Shown: one piece after another, positions 1 to 5,314 of the stretch
Numbering within the stretch: the first letter of the stretch is position 1
Layout of the letters: each line of letters begins with the position of its first letter
Assembly: GCA_035938875.1 (NCBI GenBank)
Contig: DASZGL010000057.1
Location: 1-6,399 of the forward strand
Direction: 5' to 3'
DNA: 6,399 bases
Source of the DNA: DASZGL01 sp035938875
Lineage (GTDB): Bacteria; Chloroflexota; Dormibacteria; Aeolococcales; Aeolococcaceae
Position numbers and translations under genes: made by a program
Notes under the pieces: model-generated
Databases searched by the model: none
What the model was told of the DNA's origin: nothing
The model's input: only the letters and a program-made list of their open reading frames with translations

Positions 1-864
1 GCGGCCATGAGCCTGGCGCTGCGGACATTCGTCGATCCCGGCGACGACGTCGTCGGTGTCATCCCCTACTTCGGCGAGTACCCCGCCTATTGCGCCAGCG
101 TCGGTGCCACGTGGACCCCGGTGCCGTCGACGGAAGACTTCGCGCTCGACGTCGACGCCATCGCCGACGCGCTCAGCGCGCGCACCGCCGCGGTGATCAT
201 CAACTCGCCCTGCAACCCCAGTGGACACGTCATCGATGCCGCTGAGCTCGACGCGCTCGCCGGGCTTTTGACGCGACACGGTGAGCGCACCGGCCGCCGC
301 GTGCTGCTCCTCGTCGACGAGGTCTACCGGCAGCTGCTGTTCTCGCCGGCGCGACGTGTCGAGCCTTTCGACGCGTATCCCTGGACGGTGTTGGCGCGGT
401 CGTTTTCCAAGGACCTGGGACTGGCCGGGGAACGCATCGGCTATCTCGTCCTGCATCCGCTTCTCGCCTCGGCCGAGGTCGGCCGCGGATTGGAGATGGC
501 GCAACGCGCACTCGGCTTCGTCAACGCCCCAGCGACGATGCAGCGCATGCTGCTCCACCTCTCCTCGTGGTCGGTGGACATCGCGCCGTACGCGGAGCGG
601 CGCGACCACGTGATCCGTTGCGCGGCCGAGGCCGGACTCGATGCGGTCGCGCCGCAGGGTGGGCTCTACCTCTGGGCGCGCAGTCCCTGGCGCGATGGGC
701 TCGCCTTTGTCAGCGCGCTGGCGGAGCGACGGGTACTCGTCGCCCCGGGCATCGCCTTCGGCATGCCCGATTGGCTGCGCATTTGCTTCACCGCGCCGCG
801 CGACGCCATCGAACGCGCCATGGCCGTCGTGGCCGACGTCAGCGCTGTCGAGCTGACCGCGTAG
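1..864 (+). CDS. PLP-dependent aminotransferase, class I/II (5' end outside window)
   Basis: This is the C-terminal ~287 residues of a fold-type I aminotransferase, a cytosolic enzyme that moves an amino group between an amino acid and a 2-oxo acid through pyridoxal phosphate. The frame is already open at base 1. The Met at base 7 (SLALR...DPGDDV) sits in what is normally the cofactor phosphate-binding and large-domain region, so it is not the real start. Numbering from that Met, visible motifs are NPSG (70-73), the cofactor-ring Asp in DEVY (104-107), the Schiff-base lysine in SFSK (Lys135), GERIGY (141-146), and a C-terminal LRICF whose Arg258 should bind the substrate carboxylate. APQGGLYLW near 215-223 is also typical. 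The amino donor cannot be told from sequence. The 3' end overlaps the convergent membrane-protein gene by 26 bp. The family call is secure; the substrate is unknown. Confidence 0.92.
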   Translation, partial: AAMSLALRTFVDPGDDVVGVIPYFGEYPAYCASVGATWTPVPSTEDFALDVDAIADALSARTAAVIINSPCNPSGHVIDAAELDALAGLLTRHGERTGRRVLLLVDEVYRQLLFSPARRVEPFDAYPWTVLARSFSKDLGLAGERIGYLVLHPLLASAEVGRGLEMAQRALGFVNAPATMQRMLLHLSSWSVDIAPYAERRDHVIRCAAEAGLDAVAPQGGLYLWARSPWRDGLAFVSALAERRVLVAPGIAFGMPDWLRICFTAPRDAIERAMAVVADVSAVELTA

Positions 865-1729
865 ACCGCGACGCCGGCGCGCGGACCCCCAGGTACCCGC
901 CCAGGATTGCGAAGCCGGCGAACACAGCGGCGATCTCGACGACGGCGGCTGGACCCTCGACCTCGCCCTTGACGATGGCGTCGGGCGCAGCCACGAGCGC
1001 GCCGCAGACAGCGGCGACGACCGCGCAGAAGCGCCAGGGATGGGCGCGGATGTCGAGCCAGGCGCACGCCGTGGGGAAACGGCGATCCGCCCAGCGCGCA
1101 ACGCGCACGACCGTCGTCGCCGCTCCGTCGACGAGGGGGACGATCTGGGGTGTGCAGCGCGCCGCCCATGAGTGCAGCGTGCGCAACGTGCCGGCAGCAT
1201 CGCTGAGAAGGTCGGTGCCGCGGACGTCTCTGAGCGCCGTATCAGACCGGCGATGCTCGCGCAACAGCGCAGTCGTTGCTGTCGCCGATCGGCCGGCAAG
1301 CAACGCGGCGACGGCGACGAGCAAAGCGCCGAGTGCCACCACAGCGAGCAGCAACGGGTACCAGGTCCCAGGTGCGTCGCCGCGGTTGAGGATTGCCGTC
1401 GCCATCATCTCGGCGAGGACCGGCAGCAGGGCGGTGACGGCGACGAGGTTGGCGTTGGCGATCAGGCGCAGCCGCGGCACGTCGAGGGAAGTCCTTCCCA
1501 TCGCCCCCAACAGGCGAACCACGGAAAGCAGAGTCGCGGCACCAGCGACCTGGGCCAAGGTGAAAACGGAGATGTAGTAGGCAATGTCATTTGGCCACGG
1601 CGATCGCGGTCTATAGCTCGCCGGCGCCATGAGCGCCACGAGGACGGCACAGACCGAGGCGGCGGCGAGGACGGCGCCCACGGCGCGGCGCGCGTGAGCT
1701 GCAGCGACTTCCATCGTCGCGTTGAACAC
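839..1729 (-). CDS. Polytopic membrane protein, unrecognised, last gene of the operon
   Basis: I do not recognise a family. The 296-residue product has six likely membrane segments, at about residues 17-36, 51-73, 89-113, 123-146, 232-249 and 259-282. Between segments 4 and 5 lies a charged, Arg-rich hydrophilic stretch (about 147-231), probably cytoplasmic. The C-terminus is short and basic. No signal peptide, transport signature or catalytic motif is visible. The called start is GTG at 1729. An ATG five codons later (1714) is equally possible, and neither has a clear Shine-Dalgarno sequence. The start is only 9 nt after the stop of the DUF6285 gene, so it is probably co-transcribed with the acyl-CoA module and translated by coupling. 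Its stop lies inside the 3' end of the convergent aminotransferase gene. A role linked to the upstream enzymes is inference from position only. Confidence 0.72.
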   Translation of the reverse strand: MFNATMEVAAAHARRAVGAVLAAASVCAVLVALMAPASYRPRSPWPNDIAYYISVFTLAQVAGAATLLSVVRLLGAMGRTSLDVPRLRLIANANLVAVTALLPVLAEMMATAILNRGDAPGTWYPLLLAVVALGALLVAVAALLAGRSATATTALLREHRRSDTALRDVRGTDLLSDAAGTLRTLHSWAARCTPQIVPLVDGAATTVVRVARWADRRFPTACAWLDIRAHPWRFCAVVAAVCGALVAAPDAIVKGEVEGPAAVVEIAAVFAGFAILGGYLGVRAPASRSTRSARQR

Positions 1730-1738
1730 GGTTCGATG

Positions 1739-2104
1739 CTAGATGGTTTCGGACGGCCCGGGTGCGTCGAGATATCCCGGGTTCGCCACCGCCAGCTTGG
1801 CACGGACGGTCTCGCGCACCGCAGCGAGAACCTCAGCCCGGCGGCCGTCGAGCGTGCCATCGCGGATTGCCTGGGCCAGCGCAGCCTCGCTGTCGACGCC
1901 GAGCTCGCGCAGCCGCGCGGCGTGCGCGGAGGCCTGCTCCGGAGCGAACTCGAGCTCTCGCTCGACCATGCGCAGCACATTGATCGCCACGCGGGTGTGG
2001 AACTGCACCTGTCCTTCGGTCGCCGGCATCACGTCGCGCTCGAGGAACTCGCGGACCGCCTCGACCAGCTGGGCCGCGCTCGGTGGATCGTGGAGCTCGC
2101 TCAC
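1739..2104 (-). CDS. DUF6285 family small protein (LvaB-like partner of the phosphotransferase)
   Basis: This 121-residue soluble protein is predicted largely helical. Residues 8-28 (PSAAQLVEAVREFLERDVMP) and 36-51 (HTRVAINVLRMVEREL) resemble the two conserved helices of DUF6285. The C-terminus ends in the typical block of RETVRAKLAVANPGYL (97-112). From knowledge of the family, such proteins occur next to an APH-type phosphotransferase and an acyl-CoA dehydrogenase. In Pseudomonas the small protein LvaB is required with the kinase LvaA to phosphorylate 4-hydroxyvaleryl-CoA. Here the gene follows the phosphotransferase by 9 nt, so a kinase-partner role fits. That LvaB itself belongs to DUF6285 is my recollection, not something I could check. 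The start is GTG at 2104 with at best a weak ribosome binding site, suggesting coupling to the upstream stop. No catalytic motif is apparent. Confidence 0.82.
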   Translation of the reverse strand: MSELHDPPSAAQLVEAVREFLERDVMPATEGQVQFHTRVAINVLRMVERELEFAPEQASAHAARLRELGVDSEAALAQAIRDGTLDGRRAEVLAAVRETVRAKLAVANPGYLDAPGPSETI

Positions 2105-2113
2105 CGTGACAGC

Positions 2114-3109
2114 TCAGCCGTCGAGCAGGAGCAGAAGATCGTTTTCCACCTCACAGACGCGACGGCCGATAGCGGCCAGCTCGACGGAGCGAACCGCCCC
2201 GCTGAGGTGATTTGCAGCCTGGAGGATGCAGATGATCCCCCAGCGCAGCGTGCCCATCACCTCCCACCAGCTCAGCGCCTGTGGGTCGATTCGCCGGCCT
2301 GATGCCTGCGCATAGGCGTCGAGCAGTTGGTCGACGTCGCCGAATCCGCCGACTCGGTGCGGTGAGCCAAACCGCCACGACTTGACGCACAGCCAGCCGA
2401 GATCCTCGAGTGGATCACCAATGTGCGCCAGCTCCCAGTCGAGCACGGCGCGCAGCCCGTCGGCGCCGACGATGAGGTTGCCGTTGCGGAAGTCGCCGTG
2501 CACCAGGGTCATGCGGGACGGCAGAGGGCGATTCTCCTCGAGCCAGCGAAAGCCGAGCTCGAATGCCGGATGCGCCTGCTTGTGGGCGTCGAGCAGGCTT
2601 CGATACTCGACCAGCGGATGACTGTGCGACAGCTTGGGGAGCACGCCGAGGGGGATCGCATGGATGCACGCCAGCGCGTCGGCGCACTGCCCGGTGAGGC
2701 GTTGTCGGGCCTGGGTCAGCGCCGGCTCGCGAAGGATGCGCCGCGGAATGGTCTCGCCCTCGACGCGGCGCATGACCATGAAAGGCGTGCCCAGCGACCC
2801 TTCGCCGTCTCCGCTGATGAGCACCTCGGGCACGGGAACCCCGGCGCCCCGAGCACTGGCGAGCAGCGACGCTTCCTCGGTCATGCCCACGGCGCGTCGC
2901 GGCGCGCCCGGGGGATCGCGACGCAGAATGCACGCGGTGCGCGCCCCGTCGTTGCCGACGACGTCGAAGGACCACGTCTGCCGCGAGGCGCCACCGGAGA
3001 CACGGCGCAATGCGTCGATGCGCACTCCACCATCCCCGAATGCGGCGGCGCAGACGCCGCGCAACGCACCCTCCAGACCCGCCGTCGTCGCCGACGCGCT
3101 CACGACCAT
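2114..3109 (-). CDS. APH-fold phosphotransferase (LvaA / ACAD11 kinase-domain-like)
   Basis: This 331-residue protein has an aminoglycoside-phosphotransferase kinase fold. A Gly-rich nucleotide loop lies at VSGGASRQTW (37-46), and the N-lobe strand ACILRRDPP (59-67) carries Arg where many kinases have the ATP-contacting Lys. The hinge region is TPFMVMRRVEGETI (108-121). The catalytic loop is HGDFRNGN (204-211; Asp206 and Asn211), and the metal-binding DWE begins at Asp224, followed by the family pattern HIGDPLEDLGW. This is the subgroup found in human ACAD10/11 and bacterial LvaA, which phosphorylates the 4-hydroxyl of acyl-CoAs rather than antibiotics. Context supports that: it overlaps the acyl-CoA dehydrogenase gene and precedes DUF6285. 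Called from ATG 3109 (10-bp overlap). GTG at 3103 would give a classic GTGA 4-bp overlap and is equally plausible. An annotation as antibiotic resistance would be misleading. Exact substrate unknown. Confidence 0.92.
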   Translation of the reverse strand: MVVSASATTAGLEGALRGVCAAAFGDGGVRIDALRRVSGGASRQTWSFDVVGNDGARTACILRRDPPGAPRRAVGMTEEASLLASARGAGVPVPEVLISGDGEGSLGTPFMVMRRVEGETIPRRILREPALTQARQRLTGQCADALACIHAIPLGVLPKLSHSHPLVEYRSLLDAHKQAHPAFELGFRWLEENRPLPSRMTLVHGDFRNGNLIVGADGLRAVLDWELAHIGDPLEDLGWLCVKSWRFGSPHRVGGFGDVDQLLDAYAQASGRRIDPQALSWWEVMGTLRWGIICILQAANHLSGAVRSVELAAIGRRVCEVENDLLLLLDG

Positions 3110-4287
3110 GGAGCGCCGTCGAGGTGGTGGGCGAGCATGCGACGCGCCACCACCATGCGGTGCACCTCGTCGGGGCCGTCGTAGATCCGCGCGTAACGGG
3201 CTTCGCGGTACATCTTCTCCAGTGGCGTGTCCGCGGTCGTGCCCAGAGCACCGTGCACCTGGATGGCGCGATCGATGACGTTGTGCAGCACCTGGGCGCC
3301 GAAGAACTTGATCATCGATATCTCGGTGCGGGCCTCGCCACCCTCGTCGAGAACGCGGGCGGCGTCGAGCGTCATCAGACGCGCCGCTTGGATCTCGGCC
3401 GCCGACTCGGCGATGTAGCGCTGGATCTCACCCTTGTCGGCGAGCTTGGTGCCGAACGCTTCGCGCTCGAGCGCCCGGGCGCACATCAGCTCGAAGGCGC
3501 GCTCCGCCTGGCCCAGCCAGCGCATGCAGTGAAAGATGCGCCCCGGACCGAGGCGCTTCTGGGTGATGCGGAAACCGTCACCGCGCTCGCCGAGCAGGTT
3601 GCCGGCGGGAACGCGGCAGTCGTTGAAGCGGATCTCGCAGTGCCCGCCGCCTGTATGTCCCATGGTGGGGACGACGCGGACGAGCTCGTATCCGGGCGTG
3701 TCCGTGGGTACGATGATCATCGAGAACTGGCGGTGACTGTCGGCGTCGGGATCCGTCCTCGCGAACACGGTGGTGAACGCGGCTCGGTTGGCGAAGGTGG
3801 TGAACCACTTGTGGCCGTTGATGACCCATTCATCACCGTCGAGCCGGGCAACCGTGCGGATCTGGGTCGGGTCGGAGCCGGCGACCTCGGGCTCGGTCAT
3901 GCCCACCGACGGGTAGATCTCGCCGTTGACCAAGGGATAGAGGTAGCGCTCGCGCTGCTCCGGCGAGGCGAAGAGATGGAGCATGATCGAGTCCTGTAGC
4001 GAGTGCGTGCCCAACGCGACCATGGCGTGCTCGGAGCGCCCCACCACCTCGTTGACGTAGACGTAATCGAGAAAGGGCAAGCCACCGCCGCCGATCTCGC
4101 GGGGATGGCCGAGCGCCCACAAACCCTCAGCCTTCGCCTTGGCCTGTAGCCTGCGCATCAGTTCGTCTGCCGCGGCGTCGTGCTGATTCAGCGCGGGCTC
4201 GTTGGGGATCACCTCGTCGTCGACGAAGCGGCGCACCTGGACACGCAGCACGGCGAGCTCCGGGCTGAGAGCGTTGTTGCCGGCCAC
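3100..4287 (-). CDS. Acyl-CoA dehydrogenase family protein, ACAD10/11 (LvaC)-like
   Basis: This 395-residue, full-length flavoprotein has all the usual blocks: an N-terminal helical domain (1-125), the beta-domain signature YPSVGMTEPEVAGSDPT (125-141), INGHKWFTTFANRAA (156-170), and the C-terminal helical domain with RLGPGRIFHCMRWLG (245-259), REAFG (275-279), VHGALGT (344-350) and YREARYARIYDGPDEVHR (360-377). Where medium-chain acyl-CoA dehydrogenases carry the catalytic Glu in IYEGT, this protein has Asp370 in IYDGPDEVHR. The GPGRIxHCMR and DGPDEVHR blocks are characteristic of the ACAD10/11 branch, which in LvaC and ACAD11 eliminates phosphate from 4-phosphoacyl-CoA with rearrangement to 3-hydroxyacyl-CoA instead of simple desaturation. 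The start is GTG at 4287, chosen because an AGGAGG lies 7 nt upstream. First gene of the operon. Family certain; phospho-lyase-type activity inferred from branch and neighbours. Confidence 0.96.
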   Translation of the reverse strand: MAGNNALSPELAVLRVQVRRFVDDEVIPNEPALNQHDAAADELMRRLQAKAKAEGLWALGHPREIGGGGLPFLDYVYVNEVVGRSEHAMVALGTHSLQDSIMLHLFASPEQRERYLYPLVNGEIYPSVGMTEPEVAGSDPTQIRTVARLDGDEWVINGHKWFTTFANRAAFTTVFARTDPDADSHRQFSMIIVPTDTPGYELVRVVPTMGHTGGGHCEIRFNDCRVPAGNLLGERGDGFRITQKRLGPGRIFHCMRWLGQAERAFELMCARALEREAFGTKLADKGEIQRYIAESAAEIQAARLMTLDAARVLDEGGEARTEISMIKFFGAQVLHNVIDRAIQVHGALGTTADTPLEKMYREARYARIYDGPDEVHRMVVARRMLAHHLDGAPWS

Positions 4288-4291
4288 TGGC

Positions 4292-4301
4292 CCTCCTCCT
4301 C
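4292..4301 (-). promoter_or_regulatory. Strong Shine-Dalgarno deciding the GTG start of the acyl-CoA dehydrogenase gene
   Basis: Read on the minus strand the sequence is GAGGAGGAGG, with an AGGAGG core ending 7 nt before the GTG at 4287-4285. No in-frame ATG lies between it and the upstream tRNA. It is the only strong ribosome binding site in the four-gene operon. The downstream genes have weak sites and lie 9 nt apart or overlap, which points to coupled translation. Confidence 0.85.
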
Positions 4302-4329
4302 GGGCGTCAAACCGATCGCCGGTGTCGCC

Positions 4330-4422
4330 TGGCGGGAAGGGAGGGATTCGAACCCTCGGAGGAGCTCAACACCCCTCACCCGCTTAGCAGGCGGGCGCTT
4401 TCGGCCACTCAGCCACCTCCCC
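4330..4422 (-). tRNA. tRNA-Ser (anticodon GCT)
   Basis: A 93-nt class II tRNA with encoded CCA. The acceptor strand GGGGAGG (4422-4416) pairs with CCTTCCC (4340-4334) with one G-U pair, followed by discriminator G and CCA. The T arm is GAGGG-TTCGAAT-CCCTC (4357-4341). The anticodon loop CTGCTAA closes on a CCCGC/GCGGG stem and carries GCT, so it reads AGC/AGU serine codons. The long variable arm is typical of serine tRNAs. It lies 42 nt upstream of the acyl-CoA dehydrogenase start on the same strand and diverges from the second tRNA-Ser. Confidence 0.96.
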
Positions 4423-4438
4423 GCGGAGGCAGTGGCTG

Positions 4439-4444
4439 AGTATA
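4439..4444 (-). promoter_or_regulatory. Candidate -10 box for tRNA-Ser(GCT)
   Basis: On the minus strand the sequence is TATACT, a near-consensus sigma70-type -10 element, with 16 nt between it and the first tRNA base. The expected transcription start would leave a leader of about 10 nt. A weak -35 candidate (TTCCGG) sits 16 nt further upstream. As there is no obvious terminator after the tRNA, this promoter may also drive the downstream operon. Confidence 0.55.
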
Positions 4445-4520
4445 TCCGGGCCGTTCTGAGCCGGAACCCCGCGGCGCGACGCCCGAGTCGGGGCCCGGCG
4501 TGCGAGACTGGGACGGGCCC

Positions 4521-4610
4521 GGAGGGATGCCGGAGTGGTTGATCGGAGCGGTCTTGAAAACCGCAAGGGCCGCCAAGCCCTCGGGGGTTCGAATCCCTCT
4601 CCCTCCGCCA
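4521..4610 (+). tRNA. tRNA-Ser (anticodon TGA), integration target
   Basis: A 90-nt class II tRNA with encoded CCA. The acceptor strands GGAGGGA (4521-4527) and TCCCTCC (4600-4606) pair fully, with discriminator G4607 and CCA 4608-4610. The anticodon loop CTTGAAA carries TGA, so it reads UCA and other UCN serine codons. There is a long variable arm, and the T arm is GGGGG-TTCGAAT-CCCTC with one G-U pair (4583-4599). Its 3' part, from 4553 to 4610, is repeated at 6312-6368, indicating that a mobile element used this gene as an attachment site and rebuilt it on insertion. Confidence 0.97.
4553..4610 (+). repeat. attL-like copy: 3' half of tRNA-Ser(TGA)
   Basis: The repeat begins exactly at the anticodon loop (CTTGAAAAC) and runs through the CCA. 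A crossover in the anticodon loop is typical of tRNA-targeting tyrosine recombinases. The similarity fades after the CCA: the next base differs, then TTTC is shared, then the sequences diverge. Confidence 0.85.
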
Positions 4611-4612
4611 GT

Positions 4613-4633
4613 TTCCCTTACAGCGCAAGGGAA
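4613..4633 (+). terminator. Hairpin just after tRNA-Ser(TGA)
   Basis: TTCCCTT (4613-4619) and AAGGGAA (4627-4633) form a perfect 7-bp stem around a 7-nt loop, starting 3 nt after the tRNA CCA. It may stop tRNA transcription, but there is no T-tract and the stem is AT-rich. It could equally be an element-end structure next to the attachment site. Confidence 0.35.
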
Positions 4634-4678
4634 GTCGGCCACTGGCGCTGGTGACGGCCCTGGCTGGCCCGGCGCCGC

Positions 4679-4700
4679 ACACAGTCACAAACACAGTCAC
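4679..4700 (+). repeat. Tandem 10-bp direct repeat, 12-bp period
   Basis: ACACAGTCAC occurs at 4679-4688 and again at 4691-4700, separated by AA, so the copies sit about one helical turn apart. They directly abut the GGAGGG ribosome binding site of the small ORF at 4714. They could be an operator or a recombinase arm site; no protein can be assigned. Confidence 0.6.
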
Positions 4701-4713
4701 GGAGGGAGCGACG

Positions 4714-4800
4714 ATGGCGGACACCAGGGCCGCCGCGGCCATCCAAGCCGCCGTCCACGCGCTCCACTGCCCCTCGGCCCATCCGTCGAGCACAGCCTGA
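4714..4800 (+). CDS. Possible 28-residue leader peptide or small ORF
   Basis: The main support is a good ribosome binding site: GGAGGG at 4701-4706, with 7 nt to the ATG at 4714. The product begins MADTRAAAAIQAAVHAL, an Ala-rich, possibly helical N-terminus, and ends SSTA. Its stop TGA shares a base with the ATG of the next ORF (TGATG at 4798-4802), an arrangement typical of translational coupling. No family is recognised. Alternatively this and the next ORF are one gene split by a frameshift, or the ORF is chance: at this length coding cannot be shown from one sequence. It lies within the putative island. Confidence 0.4.
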   Translation: MADTRAAAAIQAAVHALHCPSAHPSSTA

Positions 4801-5003
4801 TGGGCGCCACTACGGGCGCAACGGTCGCCTTAGCGGTCGTTGGCGCTGGTGCGCTCGGTGCGAACGTATGGCAGGCGACGCTGACCCGCCGTGCAGTCGA
4901 CGCCGCGGGTGTCACGGCCGAAGCGACCGAGAAAGCGGCAGCGGCAGCGACGACGGCAACAGAGCTCCAGCGACAACAGATCGACGCGTACCAACAGGAG
5001 TAG
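4800..5003 (+). CDS. Possible small single-span membrane protein
   Basis: The 67-residue product starts MGATTGATVALAVVGAGALGANVW. Residues about 5-23 form a Gly/Ala/Val-rich hydrophobic segment. A polar, Ala/Thr/Glu-rich stretch follows (31-67, ending QRQQIDAYQQE) that could be helical or coiled. The layout, one N-terminal membrane span and a charged helical tail, resembles many small phage or mobile-element proteins, but I recognise no family. There is no strong ribosome binding site of its own; the ATG overlaps the stop of the upstream 28-codon ORF as TGATG, suggesting reinitiation. The same frame stays open further upstream through the tRNA, but that part cannot be coding. Coding status is uncertain. 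Confidence 0.42.
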   Translation: MGATTGATVALAVVGAGALGANVWQATLTRRAVDAAGVTAEATEKAAAAATTATELQRQQIDAYQQE

Positions 5004-5129
5004 TGAACCGCAGTTCATGCTGAGACCATGGCTATCACCGGACTTGCGACCTGAAGCTTTCCGTGACTGCGCGGCGTGACTGTATTGCCGCGAATCCGAA
5101 CTCGGTTCATGCGGTTTGTGAACCCGCAG
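5004..5129. repeat. Dispersed short inverted and direct repeats (TGAACC / GGTTCA)
   Basis: TGAAC (5004-5008) and GTTCA (5013-5017) form a 5-bp inverted repeat around CGCA. About 90 bp on, GGTTCA (5104-5109) and TGAACC (5119-5124) form a second inverted repeat. The strings GTTCATGC and TGAACC(C)GCAG occur in both groups. TGCGGTT (5110-5116) can also pair with AACCCGCA (5121-5128) around a TGTG loop with one bulge. The two sites look related and could be protein-binding sites or decayed copies of one repeat. Confidence 0.5.
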
Positions 5130-5294
5130 GTAGTGCTCACACCGGTCTCAGGCGTCATAGGTTGAGCTCTCGCGTCGAGCGGTCATGGGTGCGGCGCAGG
5201 CTGGGGAGCTCGACGTGGTACTGAGGCCGACCGAGCTCATGCCGCCGCGCTGAGCGCCGTGCCGCCACCTAAGCGCTCAACGGGTACCGGCTGA

Positions 5295-5300
5295 TACAGT
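5295..5300 (+). promoter_or_regulatory. Candidate -10 box for the methyltransferase gene
   Basis: TACAGT fits the TAnnnT pattern used by many high-GC bacteria. Transcription would begin around 5307, only about 8 nt before the ATG at 5315, implying a leaderless or nearly leaderless message. This would explain the missing Shine-Dalgarno sequence. There is no convincing -35 element. Confidence 0.3.
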
Positions 5301-5314
5301 GGCGCCTCGGTCGA

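Larger units (their letters stand above)
5004..5314. other. 311-bp stretch without a convincing gene
   Basis: No ORF here looks coding. The stretch contains the TGAAC/GTTCA repeat group (5004-5129), a short direct repeat CGTGACTG at 5062-5069 and 5075-5082, and a candidate -10 box before the methyltransferase. A 37-codon minus-strand frame running from about 5267 to 5157 has a GTG start but no recognisable similarity. The region is probably island non-coding DNA, possibly the scar of deleted genes. Confidence 0.6.

Noticed and set aside
567..1577. 336-codon plus-strand frame
   Set aside because: Arg/Ala/Thr-rich shadow typical of high-GC DNA. It overlaps the aminotransferase out of frame and runs antisense to the membrane protein.
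1172..2302. 376-codon plus-strand frame
   Set aside because: Low-complexity shadow opposite the membrane-protein, DUF6285 and phosphotransferase genes. No domain is recognisable, while the minus-strand frames carry clear motifs.
2114..3109. Aminoglycoside-resistance kinase
   Set aside because: The APH fold is real, but the GDPLEDLGW pattern and the acyl-CoA dehydrogenase and DUF6285 neighbours point to acyl-CoA metabolism rather than antibiotic modification.
3010..3999. 329-codon plus-strand frame
   Set aside because: It is antisense to the acyl-CoA dehydrogenase, whose motifs are unmistakable. Long antisense frames are common at this GC content.
4209..4793. 194-codon minus-strand frame across both tRNA-Ser genes (contains RERDSNPRGLGGPCGFQ)
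   Set aside because: It is the classic false ORF from translating the antisense of tRNA-Ser(TGA) and the sense of tRNA-Ser(GCT). It also covers the true start of the acyl-CoA dehydrogenase gene.
5157..5267. 37-codon minus-strand frame (VAARRSARRHELGRPQYHVELPSLRRTHDRS...) considered as an integrase or transposase remnant
   Set aside because: No catalytic or family motif can be identified, there is no ribosome binding site, and the length is within chance expectation.
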